Shown piece by piece: positions 35,869-44,012 of a DNA stretch of 64,000 bases (position 1 is its first letter; each line of letters starts with the position of its first letter). Position numbers and translations under genes: made by a program. The notes under the pieces are model-generated. The model made no database searches, was not told the DNA's origin, and saw nothing but the letters and a program-made list of their open reading frames with translations. The stretch spans positions 1-64,000 of the forward strand of contig NZ_LOKZ01000017.1 in NCBI RefSeq assembly GCF_002211365.1. The letters run 5' to 3'. This stretch comes from Rhizobium sp. R711. GTDB taxonomy: Bacteria; Pseudomonadota; Alphaproteobacteria; Rhizobiales; Rhizobiaceae.

Positions 35869-37365
35869 TTACCGCGGATAGATCCAGGCGTAACCGAAGA
35901 GACGCTGGTCTTCCGGTCGCGCGCGAATATACCCGACGCTCATGTGCTTCACCGCCACGTCCGAGTATTGGGGGCCAAGGTTTGTCTGCACCCATGCATC
36001 CAATTCCGGTTGCAAGGCCGCTTCCTCTTCGGAGGTGAGCCAGACGGCCAGGATTGGCTTCTCGGCCGTCCACTCGTAGTCGACCTCCAGATTGCCGAAA
36101 AACGTGCACAGCGTCGGGACGTCGGGCAGTTGCAGACGCAGGTTGCCGGATGCGAGCCAGCCATCGGTTAACACTAGCCCTGGGCGCTTACCTTCCTCGG
36201 CAAGAATCCTGCCGACGAATTCCTCGTAAGGCGCATTGTAGGCCTCAGGTCGGCCGAAAAGCGTCGGTACGTTCGCACGGACGAAAACCAGCGCCGGCAC
36301 GACTATCATCACGGCGAGCGGCACGACAAGGAAGCGCTTCGCGATATCGTTCGCTCGAATTCCGCGCGCCTGCATCTTCAGGCAGAACGCGATCGGCATC
36401 AGGAACAGGAAGGGTAGCACCCATCGGTCGCGCATGGAGGTTATGCCGATGGCGAAAACCAGCAACAAAACTTGCAGACCAATCGCCAGGAATAGGGTGT
36501 CGAAAAAGTGAGCCCAGACAGTCGTCGGACGCAAATTCAGGAGAAACTTCTTACCGAAGATGATCGCATAAACCGCGACGAGAGGCGCCATGATCACGAG
36601 GATCTGCCCGAAGAATTCGGTTGGACCCTTGATGAGCTTCGCCAATGAACCGCTCGGCGCTTCCTGCCCCATAGTATGCAGTGTGCGGGTTGCTGCGAGG
36701 CTAAGATTATCGAGTAGCCAAAGGCCGTGTGGCAGAAAGATCAGAACCGCAATAGCCAGCGACAGCAGGAAGCGTCGGTCGAGCAGCCGCTTCAGGCCTT
36801 CCGGATGCAGGAGAACCGCAATAAGGGCTCCAGATACGACGAGCGTGAAGTTGTACTTCGTCAACATGCCGAGTCCGAGCGCGATACCGATCATCACATA
36901 GGAAAGCAGCGAAGGCGCCTTCAGCGTCTTGATGATGCTGTAAAGAAGCAGGTTGATCATCAGCATCTGGGCGACCGTATGGGTCAGGTCCCTTTGTGCT
37001 TGCCAGAAAATCTGCGGAATCGTGAACAGTGAAAGCGTCGCGATGGCGGCAAACAAGCGGTCGCCAAGAACCAGCTTTGCGAGCTTGTAGTAGCTTAGGA
37101 AAAGAAGAAACAGGACCAGGTTCTTGGCCGCGGCAATCGTTACGACCGACAATCCGAACACGGACACGACCACTGCCTGGACCCAATTGTAGAGTGGCGG
37201 CTGGGTGTCGTAGCCGGCCACAAGCCACTGTGAGAAGAAAGCTTGCTGGGATTCATCCACTCGCAGGCCGTTTGGGACCAGCAGACGGACGACGAAGCTG
37301 ACAACGAAATATGCGGCCAGCAGAAGAACGACGGTGTCCGGCTTGCGGGTCAGCAGATTACGCAT
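35869..37365 (-). CDS. GT39/ArnT-like membrane glycosyltransferase
   Basis: A 498-residue multi-pass membrane protein of the dolichyl-phosphate-mannose/ArnT glycosyltransferase family. The first periplasmic loop after TM1 holds the catalytic acidic pair in LRVDESQQAFFSQW (Asp37-Glu38) and YDTQPPLYNW. About eleven more hydrophobic segments follow, then a soluble C-terminal domain. ATG 37365 lies eight bases inside the upstream GT2 gene and has GGAAG before it, so the two are translationally coupled. It probably transfers a sugar from an undecaprenyl-phosphate carrier to an envelope glycan or lipid A. Confidence 0.87.
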   Translation of the reverse strand: MRNLLTRKPDTVVLLLAAYFVVSFVVRLLVPNGLRVDESQQAFFSQWLVAGYDTQPPLYNWVQAVVVSVFGLSVVTIAAAKNLVLFLLFLSYYKLAKLVLGDRLFAAIATLSLFTIPQIFWQAQRDLTHTVAQMLMINLLLYSIIKTLKAPSLLSYVMIGIALGLGMLTKYNFTLVVSGALIAVLLHPEGLKRLLDRRFLLSLAIAVLIFLPHGLWLLDNLSLAATRTLHTMGQEAPSGSLAKLIKGPTEFFGQILVIMAPLVAVYAIIFGKKFLLNLRPTTVWAHFFDTLFLAIGLQVLLLVFAIGITSMRDRWVLPFLFLMPIAFCLKMQARGIRANDIAKRFLVVPLAVMIVVPALVFVRANVPTLFGRPEAYNAPYEEFVGRILAEEGKRPGLVLTDGWLASGNLRLQLPDVPTLCTFFGNLEVDYEWTAEKPILAVWLTSEEEAALQPELDAWVQTNLGPQYSDVAVKHMSVGYIRARPEDQRLFGYAWIYPR

Positions 37366-38374
37366 TCTCACTTCCGTCGAAGACCTGTCGGACGATGTAG
37401 TTCGGTGAGGCGTCGTCACGATAGTAGGTGCGAGCGATCATCTCGGCGAGAATGCCGGTCGTGATAAGTTGGACCGAGGAAAGCATGAAGACGACGCCGA
37501 CCATCAGCATCGGGCGGGTGCCGATATCGTTGCCGAGGATGAATTTGTCGACGAACAGATACAGCATGATCAGCGCCGAGATTGCACCAAGGCCAAGGCC
37601 CAAAGAGCCGAAGAAGTGGCCTGGCCGTGCCTTGTAGCGCATGAAGAACATGACCGAGAGCAGGTCGAGGATAACGCGGAACGTGCGCGAGATGCCGTAC
37701 TTGGACTGTCCGTGCTGACGGGCATGGTGGGTCACGACCATCTCGCCGATGCGCGAGCTCGGCACGACGCCAGCGACCCAAGCGGGGATGAAGCGATGCA
37801 TTTCGCCCATCAGCTTCACCTGCTTGATGATCGAGGCACGGTAGATTTTCAGGCTGCAGCCGTAGTCGTGCAATTTCACGCCGGTAATGCGTCCGATCAG
37901 GTAGTTGGCGCACCAGGACGGGATCTTGCGCAGCAGCAGACCATCCTGACGGTTCTTGCGCCAGCCAACCAGAAGATCGAGCTGGCGGCGCTCGAGTTCG
38001 GCAACCATCGACGGAATGTCCTTCGGGTCGTTCTGAAGGTCGCCGTCCATGGTGGCGATCAACCGCCCTGTGGCGGCGTCGATGCCTGCCTGCATAGCGG
38101 CGGTCTGGCCGAAGTTGCGCTGCAATTCGACGATCCGCAGGACAAGCCCCTCGCGGCCGATATGCTTGCGGGCATTTGCTAGCGTCGCATCCGTGCTGCC
38201 ATCGTCCACCAGGATAAGCTCCCAGCGGTCGGGATAATTTGCCATGGCCACGCAGATACGATCGATAAGGGGGCCGACGCTCTCTTCTTCGTTGAAGACA
38301 GGCACAACCAACGACAATTCGACCGGCCGCAACGCTTCCACGAGGCCTTGACGCGAGTCTACCGTTGTCTGCAC
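37358..38374 (-). CDS. GT2 family glycosyltransferase (ArnC/DPM1-like)
   Basis: A 338-residue enzyme that makes polyprenyl-phosphate-linked sugars. A GT-A domain opens with LSLVVPVFNEEESV, followed by ILVDDGSTDAT and the metal motif TMDGDLQNDP. Two C-terminal membrane helices (about 235-265 and 278-302) anchor it. The start is GTG at 38374 with AGGAG nine bases before. It overlaps the downstream GT39 gene, a typical pair in which GT2 loads the carrier and GT39 uses it. A flippase-like gene is divergent, 69 bp away. Confidence 0.92.
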   Translation of the reverse strand: MQTTVDSRQGLVEALRPVELSLVVPVFNEEESVGPLIDRICVAMANYPDRWELILVDDGSTDATLANARKHIGREGLVLRIVELQRNFGQTAAMQAGIDAATGRLIATMDGDLQNDPKDIPSMVAELERRQLDLLVGWRKNRQDGLLLRKIPSWCANYLIGRITGVKLHDYGCSLKIYRASIIKQVKLMGEMHRFIPAWVAGVVPSSRIGEMVVTHHARQHGQSKYGISRTFRVILDLLSVMFFMRYKARPGHFFGSLGLGLGAISALIMLYLFVDKFILGNDIGTRPMLMVGVVFMLSSVQLITTGILAEMIARTYYRDDASPNYIVRQVFDGSENA

Positions 38375-38443
38375 GTTTGATTTCTCCTACAAGGCGCACG
38401 GCCGCAGGCGGCTTTCGCCGCGATAGTCAGGAAAGCCTACTAT

Positions 38444-39406
38444 ATGAAGTTTCCGGTTGTAGCCAGCCGACAATCCTGGTTTATCCGCAATCGGATGACG
38501 CTGCTCACGGTGACAGTCGTGGCGGCTTATGCGCTTTTCATCCAGTGGTTCTGGGGCTGGCCGGTCATTCTCGGTCAATGGGCAGAAGTGGGCGCAATCC
38601 CGGTTGTCAGCGCCCTGATTTTGCTCACCAGCACCTACTTCCTCAGGACCTGGCGCATCTACGATTATTTCCCGCGGGAGACGGCCGGTCGCTTCAAGGT
38701 GCTTTTCCGCGTTACGCAGATTCACAACCTTCTGAACATCATGCTCCCGTTTCGAACGGGCGAGACGAGCTTTCCGGTCTTGATGCGTACCGAGTTCGGT
38801 ATCCCGCTGGCGCGTGGTACCTCCGCGCTCTTGGTCATGCGTTTGCTCGATCTGCACGCCTTGCTGGCTGCCGCCGGCATAGGCTTTGCAATCGCGTCAC
38901 CGCACCAGATCATCGCATGGCTTGTTTGGACCATTTTTCTGGCGCTTCCAGTAGCTGCTTTCGCATTCAGGCAACCGTTGTTGCGGCTTTCGAGTCGGCT
39001 GCTGCCAATCAAGGCGCAGAAGCTCGTGGTCGAAATCGAGAGGGGACTTCCAGTGGATGCAGCGGCCTTCACCCGTGCCTGGGCGATGACCGTCATCAAC
39101 TGGCTCGTCAAGGTGCTGGTCCTTGCTTGGGCTCTAAACCTCATGGGTGTTTTGCCGATGGCCGCAAGCTTCGGCGGGGCATTGGGCGGCGAACTCTCTT
39201 CAGTGCTCCCGGTGCACGCTCCGGGTGGCGTCGGAACTTATCCTGCCGGGATAACCGCCGGCGCCATCGCCCTCGGGGCGTCCAGTGAAAAGACCGCCCT
39301 CGCTGCCTTGGCGCAGGCAAGCATCAATGCGCATCTGCTGATCATCGTCTCGGCCCTGACAGGGACGGCAATATCACTGCCGCTCGGTCGCAGCCGAAAG
39401 CTCTGA
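38444..39406 (+). CDS. Flippase-like membrane protein (LPG synthase TM/UPF0104 family)
   Basis: A 320-residue protein with about eight membrane helices of the lysylphosphatidylglycerol-synthetase transmembrane (UPF0104) family. Characteristic segments are HNLLNIMLPFRTGETSFPVL and the late loop SSVLPVHAPGGVGTYPAG. There is no soluble lysyltransferase domain, so it is a stand-alone membrane component; related proteins act next to glycosyltransferases. It is divergent from the GT2/GT39 pair, consistent with moving a lipid-linked sugar (inference). Its 3' end overlaps the convergent sigma factor gene by 33 bp. Confidence 0.85.
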   Translation: MKFPVVASRQSWFIRNRMTLLTVTVVAAYALFIQWFWGWPVILGQWAEVGAIPVVSALILLTSTYFLRTWRIYDYFPRETAGRFKVLFRVTQIHNLLNIMLPFRTGETSFPVLMRTEFGIPLARGTSALLVMRLLDLHALLAAAGIGFAIASPHQIIAWLVWTIFLALPVAAFAFRQPLLRLSSRLLPIKAQKLVVEIERGLPVDAAAFTRAWAMTVINWLVKVLVLAWALNLMGVLPMAASFGGALGGELSSVLPVHAPGGVGTYPAGITAGAIALGASSEKTALAALAQASINAHLLIIVSALTGTAISLPLGRSRKL

Positions 39407-40618
39407 GATTCGCTTCTTCAGGAATGCCCGCTCGGGCATCTGCTGACATAGCCTCAGGGCTGCCTCGTATGCAGCAACCGCATCCGCCTTCAGTCCCAGT
39501 TGCCTTAGAAAATCGGCACGAGCCGAATGCGCCAGGTGGTAGCCCTCCAGCTCACCTGCCTGCAGGATCGCGTCAACGAGTTGCAGACCTCTTTCGGCTC
39601 CCTCCACCATGGCCACTGCGACTGCCCTGTTGAGTTCGGCAATCGGCGACGGCTGAGCCGACAGCAAAAGATCGTAGTAGCTGACGATGCGCCGCCAGTC
39701 CGTCTTCTCAGGCGTTTCGGCCTGCGCGTGCTCTGCGGCGATGGCTGCCTGTAGCGTGTAGACGCCAACCTCGCCGTTCCGCATCGCTCCCTCGAGGCGT
39801 GCGAGACCCTCGCGAATCTTCTCTCGGTCCCAAAGCTTGCGATCCTGATCGGCCAGAAGAATGAGAGTTCCCGCCGAGCCTCGCCTGGCGGCGCGGCGCG
39901 AATCCTGGAGAAGGAGAAGAGCAAGCAATCCCGAAACGTCGGGATGCGGCAGGAGGCGCGCCAGCAACCGTGTCAGGCGGATGGCCTCTGAGGTCAGGTC
40001 GGCCCGGACGACTTCGTTGCCGGACGATGCGGAATACCCCTCGTTGAAAACCAGATAGATGACATGCAGCACCCGGTCGAGCCGCTCGGGCAATTCGTCG
40101 CGCTCGGGGACTTCGTAAGGAATTTTCGCCGTGCGAATCTTGTTCTTCGCCCGCACGATACGCTGTGCCACGGTGGGGGCGGGGACGAGAAACGCGTGTG
40201 CGATCTCTTCGGTCGTCAGTCCGCATATTTCCCTGAGAGCCATCGCCATTTGCGCCTCAGCCGGTATGACTGGATGGCAGCACGTGAAGATCAGGCGGAG
40301 CATGTCGTCTTCGATAAGGTCCATGTTGCCGATCTCCGTTTCGTCGAAAGATCCGTACAAACTCTCCTCGATATCTTTTACAGACATATCGAAACGGGAC
40401 CGGCGCCTGATATGGTCGATCGCGCGAAACCGTCCGGCGGAAACAAGCCAGCCGAAGGGGTTTGCCGGAATCCCATCGCGAGGCCATGCGCGCGCAGCGG
40501 CCGCGAACGCGTCGTGCAAGGCCTCCTCGGCCCTGTCGAAGTCGCCAAGGAGACGGATGAGCGTCGCTAGCACGCGGCGAGACTGCGATCGGTAGATATC
40601 CTCGATCAGACGTTCCAA
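39374..40618 (-). CDS. ECF42-type RNA polymerase sigma factor
   Basis: A 414-residue extracytoplasmic-function sigma factor with a long C-terminal extension. Region 2 has DFDRAEEALHDAFAAAARAW and GWLVSAGRFRAIDHIRRR. Region 4 has EICGLTTEEIAHAFLVPAPTVAQRIVRAK. The extension (about 190-414) is helical and TPR-like and contains FNEGYSASSG, as in the DUF6596/ECF42 group. It is the last gene of a unit with three DGPF/YCII proteins, the signature neighbourhood of ECF42. It starts with TTG at 40618, with GGAG supplied by the end of the preceding gene, so translation is coupled. No anti-sigma factor is present, as expected for the group. Confidence 0.92.
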   Translation of the reverse strand: MERLIEDIYRSQSRRVLATLIRLLGDFDRAEEALHDAFAAAARAWPRDGIPANPFGWLVSAGRFRAIDHIRRRSRFDMSVKDIEESLYGSFDETEIGNMDLIEDDMLRLIFTCCHPVIPAEAQMAMALREICGLTTEEIAHAFLVPAPTVAQRIVRAKNKIRTAKIPYEVPERDELPERLDRVLHVIYLVFNEGYSASSGNEVVRADLTSEAIRLTRLLARLLPHPDVSGLLALLLLQDSRRAARRGSAGTLILLADQDRKLWDREKIREGLARLEGAMRNGEVGVYTLQAAIAAEHAQAETPEKTDWRRIVSYYDLLLSAQPSPIAELNRAVAVAMVEGAERGLQLVDAILQAGELEGYHLAHSARADFLRQLGLKADAVAAYEAALRLCQQMPERAFLKKRISELSAATERQ

Positions 40619-40621
40619 GGT

Positions 40622-40981
40622 CTACTCCGGCAATGTCAACAACCGCACGGGGCGGACTTCCACGGCACCAATTCGTGCGCAGGGAATTCCAGCGGCGATT
40701 GCGGTGGCCTCATCCATATCCGAGGCATCGATAACATAGACGCCAGCCAGATGCTCCTTCGTTTCGACGTAAGGACCGTCCGTCATGCTGATCTCGTTCG
40801 TACGCACCCGCAATACGACTGCCTTGTCGGGCGTTTCGAGCGCATCGGCATGGATCAGCGCACCGCGATCGCGCAGGTCTCCATCAAAGCTGAAATGGGC
40901 GCGAACGACGGCCTCGGTTTCGTCCGCCGTCTGGCGGCCGTCGATGTCAGCCGAATTGTAGATTAGGCAAACATAACGCAT
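40622..40981 (-). CDS. DGPF/YCII-domain protein (ECF42-associated) 1
   Basis: A 119-residue protein of the YCII-related fold. It starts MRYVCLIYNS and carries TDGPYVETKEHLAGVYVIDA, the DGPF-type motif. ATG 40981 has AAGGTGATG just upstream and lies four bases after the preceding paralogue's stop. Relatives are found next to ECF42 sigma factors and may be effectors or regulators of them; the biochemical role is unknown. Confidence 0.88.
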   Translation of the reverse strand: MRYVCLIYNSADIDGRQTADETEAVVRAHFSFDGDLRDRGALIHADALETPDKAVVLRVRTNEISMTDGPYVETKEHLAGVYVIDASDMDEATAIAAGIPCARIGAVEVRPVRLLTLPE

Positions 40982-40985
40982 GACA

Positions 40986-41345
40986 TCACCTTCCGTCTTT
41001 GATGGAATAGCCGGGGCGAATCTCGATCGAGGCATACTTCAGTATCGGGAGCGTCGAGGCGATCGCCTTGGCTTCCTCCATATCCGCGGCTTCGATCAGC
41101 ACGAAGCCGCCGAGGTGTTCCTTGATTTCGGCAAAGGGGCCGTCGGTTGCCGTTGTGACGCCTTGCTTCAGACGCAGGGTTACGGCCGTTTCGGGCGCGT
41201 GTAGGGCAAGCGCGACCTGCATGACGCCGCGGTCTCGCCAATCGTCATCGCTTGCGATGCACTCTTGCGTCAGCGCATCCCACTCTTCCTGCGGTACGAG
41301 CTTGCTCTTCTCGGTATCGAACCAGATCTGGCAGAGATATTTCAT
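40986..41345 (-). CDS. DGPF/YCII-domain protein (ECF42-associated) 2
   Basis: A 119-residue paralogue beginning MKYLCQIWFDTEKSK, with TDGPFAEIKEHLGGFVLIEA as the central motif. Its ATG overlaps the stop of the upstream paralogue (ATGA), so the genes are translationally coupled. The N-terminus is closer to paralogue 3 than to paralogue 1, suggesting a recent duplication of these two. Confidence 0.88.
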   Translation of the reverse strand: MKYLCQIWFDTEKSKLVPQEEWDALTQECIASDDDWRDRGVMQVALALHAPETAVTLRLKQGVTTATDGPFAEIKEHLGGFVLIEAADMEEAKAIASTLPILKYASIEIRPGYSIKDGR

Positions 41346-41716
41346 GACGTCTCCCTCAATTTGTGGACCGGAATATCGTAGATCGGTCGAACCTCGATTG
41401 ATCCCAGCTTTGCGAGTGGGATGCCGGCCGCAACGCGAATGGCGTCGTTCAGATCTTTCGCGTCGATCAGAATGAAGCCGCCGAGCTGCTCTTTCGTTTC
41501 CGCGTAAGGTCCGTCAGTCACAGACATCTCGTCGTTGCGGACGCGGACAGTTACGGCATTCTTCGGTGATTGCAGCGCGTGCGCGGTAAGCATATGCCCG
41601 CTGGCGACTAGGTCGTCGTCATAGGCAACGGACGCCCTGTCGAGGTTCCTCTTCTCCTCATCGGCCATGGTTTCAAGCGTCGCGGGCTCGAACCATACCT
41701 GGCAGAGATATTTCAT
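41342..41716 (-). CDS. DGPF/YCII-domain protein (ECF42-associated) 3
   Basis: A 124-residue paralogue and the first gene of the operon, beginning MKYLCQVWFEPATLE and carrying TDGPYAETKEQLGGFILIDA. GGAGAACG precedes the start. A sequence matching the reported ECF42 promoter motif lies 32-58 bp upstream, so the operon is probably autoregulated by its own sigma factor. Confidence 0.88.
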   Translation of the reverse strand: MKYLCQVWFEPATLETMADEEKRNLDRASVAYDDDLVASGHMLTAHALQSPKNAVTVRVRNDEMSVTDGPYAETKEQLGGFILIDAKDLNDAIRVAAGIPLAKLGSIEVRPIYDIPVHKLRETS

Positions 41717-41747
41717 CGTTCGTTCTCCCTGGCTGTCACAATCATTG

Positions 41748-41774
41748 GACGATCAGCCTAGGGCGATTTCGACA
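41748..41774 (-). promoter_or_regulatory. Candidate ECF42-dependent promoter
   Basis: On the minus strand, TGTCGA (41774-41769) is followed after exactly 17 bases by CGTC (41751-41748). ECF42 promoters have been described with TGTCGA at -35 and CG(A/T)C at -10. The position, about 30 bp before the first DGPF gene, is right for a promoter. Motif match seen in sequence; function inferred. Confidence 0.6.
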
Positions 41775-41953
41775 GGAAGCGAAAAAATCTTTTTGCGGAA
41801 GTTCAGGTCGAAACGCGCATGCCGGCTTCGACCAAGTGTCGTCAACAATGTGGAGTGACGACGATGGGTCTTTTCGAGATTGTGTTGGCGAACTGCATCC
41901 GAGCAGGTCGCCAACAGAGCAAAACACGTCATCGGACCGATACGGAATTGCCG

Positions 41954-42088
41954 ATGACGAAGGCCGTGATCACCCGGTTTGCCGCGGCTGCAGCCTTTCT
42001 GGCGGTTGCTACCCTCGTGCTTGATACTGCCGGTGAGCGTTATGAGCGTCAACTCGCTACCAATGCGGTTGCCGCCACACGCCAGTAA
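41954..42088 (+). CDS. Possible small membrane or exported peptide, 44 aa
   Basis: ATG 41954 opens MTKAVITRFAAAAAFLAVATLVLDT, a short basic start followed by a hydrophobic segment, then a polar tail. The frame is open upstream to 41819, but that part lacks such features. A weak ACGGAA lies before the ATG. A perfect 10-bp terminator-like stem follows the stop, which supports a real transcription unit. Function unknown; it could be a single-span inner-membrane peptide. Confidence 0.45.
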   Translation: MTKAVITRFAAAAAFLAVATLVLDTAGERYERQLATNAVAATRQ

Positions 42089-42116
42089 CGAAACGGCCTA
42101 TTGAAAGGCCGTTTCG
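42089..42116. terminator. Bidirectional terminator-like stem between the 44-aa gene and amn
   Basis: A perfect 10-bp stem (CGAAACGGCC 42089-42098 with GGCCGTTTCG 42107-42116, 8-nt loop). The right arm and loop encode the last codons of amn, so its 3' end is built into the structure. T-runs beyond it are short on both strands. Confidence 0.6.
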
Positions 42117-43594
42117 AAGAAGCTTCTGAGCTTGCGCGAATGCAGCGCTTCCGGCGGCATTGCGGCAAGCTTCTGGATCGCACGGATGCCGATCTGCAAA
42201 TGCTGGTTGACCTGTGTCCGATAGAACGCGGTGGCCATACCCGGCAGCTTCAGTTCGCCGTGCAGCGGTTTGTCCGATACGCAGAGCAGGGTGCCGTAGG
42301 GCACGCGGAAGCGGAAGCCGTTCGCAGCAATCGTCGCGGATTCCATATCGAGCGCGATAGCGCGAGCCTGGGACAGACGCTTCACGGGGCCGCGCTGGTC
42401 GCGCAACTCCCAGTTCCGATTGTCGATCGTGCCGACGGTTCCGGTGCGCATGATGCGCTTCAGTTCAAAGCCCTCGTAACCCGTGATTTCTGCAACGGCG
42501 CCCTCGAGCGCGACCTGCACTTCCGCCAGCGCCGGGATCGGCACCCAGACGGGCAGATCGTCGTCCAGGACATGGTCTTCGCGCATATAGGCGTGTGCCA
42601 GCACGTAGTCGCCCAGGCGCTGGCTGTTGCGCAGGCCCGCGCAGTGGCCGAGCATCAGCCAAGCATGCGGGCGAAGCACTGCCACGTGGTCGGTGATCGT
42701 CTTGGCGTTGGATGGGCCGACGCCGATGTTGATCATGGTGATGCCGGCATGCCCCTTCTTTTTCAGATGGTAGGCAGGCATCTGTGGCAGGCGTGAAAGC
42801 GTAACGTCGGTCTCGGGCTGATTGGAACCCGCATGCGTGACGATGTTGCCCGGTTCGACGAAAGCCGTGTAGCCGTCGCCCCCCTCCGCCATCAGCTTCC
42901 GTGCCCACGCGCAGAACTCGTCGATGTAGAACTGGTAGTTCGTGAACAGCACGAAATTCTGGAAGTGCTGGGCGCTGGTCGCGGTGTAGTGCGAAAGGCG
43001 GGCAAGCGAATAGTCGATGCGCTGCGCCGTAAAGGCAGCAAGCGGCGAAGGTTCCCCCGGCGGCGGAATGTATTCGCCGTTGGCGATTTCGTCGTCGGTC
43101 GTGTTCAGGTCCGGCGTGTCGAACAAATCGCGCATCGGAATGTCCATGAAGGCCGCCGCGGATGCCTCGACATGCGCGCCCTCTCCGAAAGCAAAGTGCA
43201 GCGGAATTGGCGTTGTCGATTCAGAGACGATGACGGGCACGTTGTGATTTTTCATCAGCAGGCCAAGCTGCTGCTTCAGATAGTGCCGGAAGAGCTGTGG
43301 TCGCGTGATCGTCGTCGTGTAGATTCCGGGCGCGGTGACATGGCCATAGGACAGTCGGGTATCGATGTGGCCGTAACTGGTCGTCTCGATGCTGACCTGC
43401 GGATAGTAGGCGCGATAGCGCGATGTTATCGGCGCGCCTTTGGCGAGCTTGGCAAAGCTTTCGATCAGGAAGGTAGTGTTGCGCTCGTAGAGTTCAGTCA
43501 GCACGTCGACAGCGTTGACCGGGTCGTCGAACGTTTGCGGAATGAAAGGAGAGGGGGACGAAATGTCCAGGGGGGAAGAGATTCGTTTGCTCAT
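42098..43594 (-). CDS. amn: AMP nucleosidase
   Basis: A 498-residue enzyme that splits AMP into adenine and ribose 5-phosphate. The N-terminal AMP-N domain (about 20-180) is followed by a phosphorylase-like domain with GITMINIGVGPSNAKTITDHV and AWLMLGHCAGLRNSQRLGDYV. Catalytic-domain motifs such as ALDMESATIAANGFRFRVPYGTLLCVSDKPLHGE appear near the C-terminus. Length and layout fit Amn. A near-consensus promoter lies so close to the ATG that the mRNA may have no 5' leader (separate entry), and no Shine-Dalgarno is seen. Confidence 0.93.
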   Translation of the reverse strand: MSKRISSPLDISSPSPFIPQTFDDPVNAVDVLTELYERNTTFLIESFAKLAKGAPITSRYRAYYPQVSIETTSYGHIDTRLSYGHVTAPGIYTTTITRPQLFRHYLKQQLGLLMKNHNVPVIVSESTTPIPLHFAFGEGAHVEASAAAFMDIPMRDLFDTPDLNTTDDEIANGEYIPPPGEPSPLAAFTAQRIDYSLARLSHYTATSAQHFQNFVLFTNYQFYIDEFCAWARKLMAEGGDGYTAFVEPGNIVTHAGSNQPETDVTLSRLPQMPAYHLKKKGHAGITMINIGVGPSNAKTITDHVAVLRPHAWLMLGHCAGLRNSQRLGDYVLAHAYMREDHVLDDDLPVWVPIPALAEVQVALEGAVAEITGYEGFELKRIMRTGTVGTIDNRNWELRDQRGPVKRLSQARAIALDMESATIAANGFRFRVPYGTLLCVSDKPLHGELKLPGMATAFYRTQVNQHLQIGIRAIQKLAAMPPEALHSRKLRSFFETAFQ

Positions 43595-43599
43595 GCGCC

Positions 43600-43627
43600 A
43601 TTATAGGGTGTTGTTTTTAACAAGCAA
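43600..43627 (-). promoter_or_regulatory. Predicted sigma-70-type promoter of amn (leaderless)
   Basis: On the minus strand, TTGCTT (43627-43622) and TATAAT (43605-43600) are separated by 16 bases. The amn ATG begins five bases after the -10 box, so initiation about seven bases downstream would put +1 at or next to the start codon. Pattern seen directly; usage is inferred. Confidence 0.5.
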
Positions 43628-43657
43628 ACGACGCGGCGGAGGAGATTGCATGGATTT

Positions 43658-43685
43658 CTCTGCGGCGCCGCTCGGCGCCGCAGAG
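43658..43685. terminator. Strong 12-bp hairpin after the small exported protein gene
   Basis: Arms 43658-43669 and 43674-43685 pair perfectly over 12 GC-rich bases with a 4-nt loop. It lies eight bases past the stop of the minus-strand small gene. There is no T-run, so it may be a 3'-end stabiliser or a Rho-assisted terminator. Confidence 0.5.
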
Positions 43686-43693
43686 GGGCGGTA

Positions 43694-43870
43694 TTAGCGG
43701 ATTGTTCTGCAGAACGGGCTGCTTGTGTCGACGCAGGTATAGTTGGCTCCGAAGTGAGACTGCACACCGCCGCCCGCATTGCGGTTGACGACCGCCGAAA
43801 AGCTGACGGCGAAGACCGCCGCAAACAGCGTGATGATGGTGAAGCGTCTTGCCAAAATGAGCATATCCAT
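43694..43870 (-). CDS. Small membrane-anchored or exported protein, 58 aa
   Basis: The frame starts MDMLILARRFTIITLFAAVF, a basic start and hydrophobic segment like a signal anchor. A short polar tail with two cysteines follows (NYTCVDTSSPFCRTIR). The frame is open further upstream to 43942, but that part is not signal-like. Unknown family. The two Cys could form a periplasmic disulphide. A strong hairpin right after the stop supports a real unit. Confidence 0.5.
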   Translation of the reverse strand: MDMLILARRFTIITLFAAVFAVSFSAVVNRNAGGGVQSHFGANYTCVDTSSPFCRTIR

Positions 43871-44012
43871 GACTTTGCCCCGGTATCGCCTTAGCGTTGA
43901 GACAGTTTTGCCACGTTGTGGCTGAACCGGTGCTGAGATCACAATTCATCAGGCGTTCAGGAAATCGGGCGCTTGAAGCGTGGTCGAGGCTGCTTATGTC
44001 AGGAGTCCCGCA

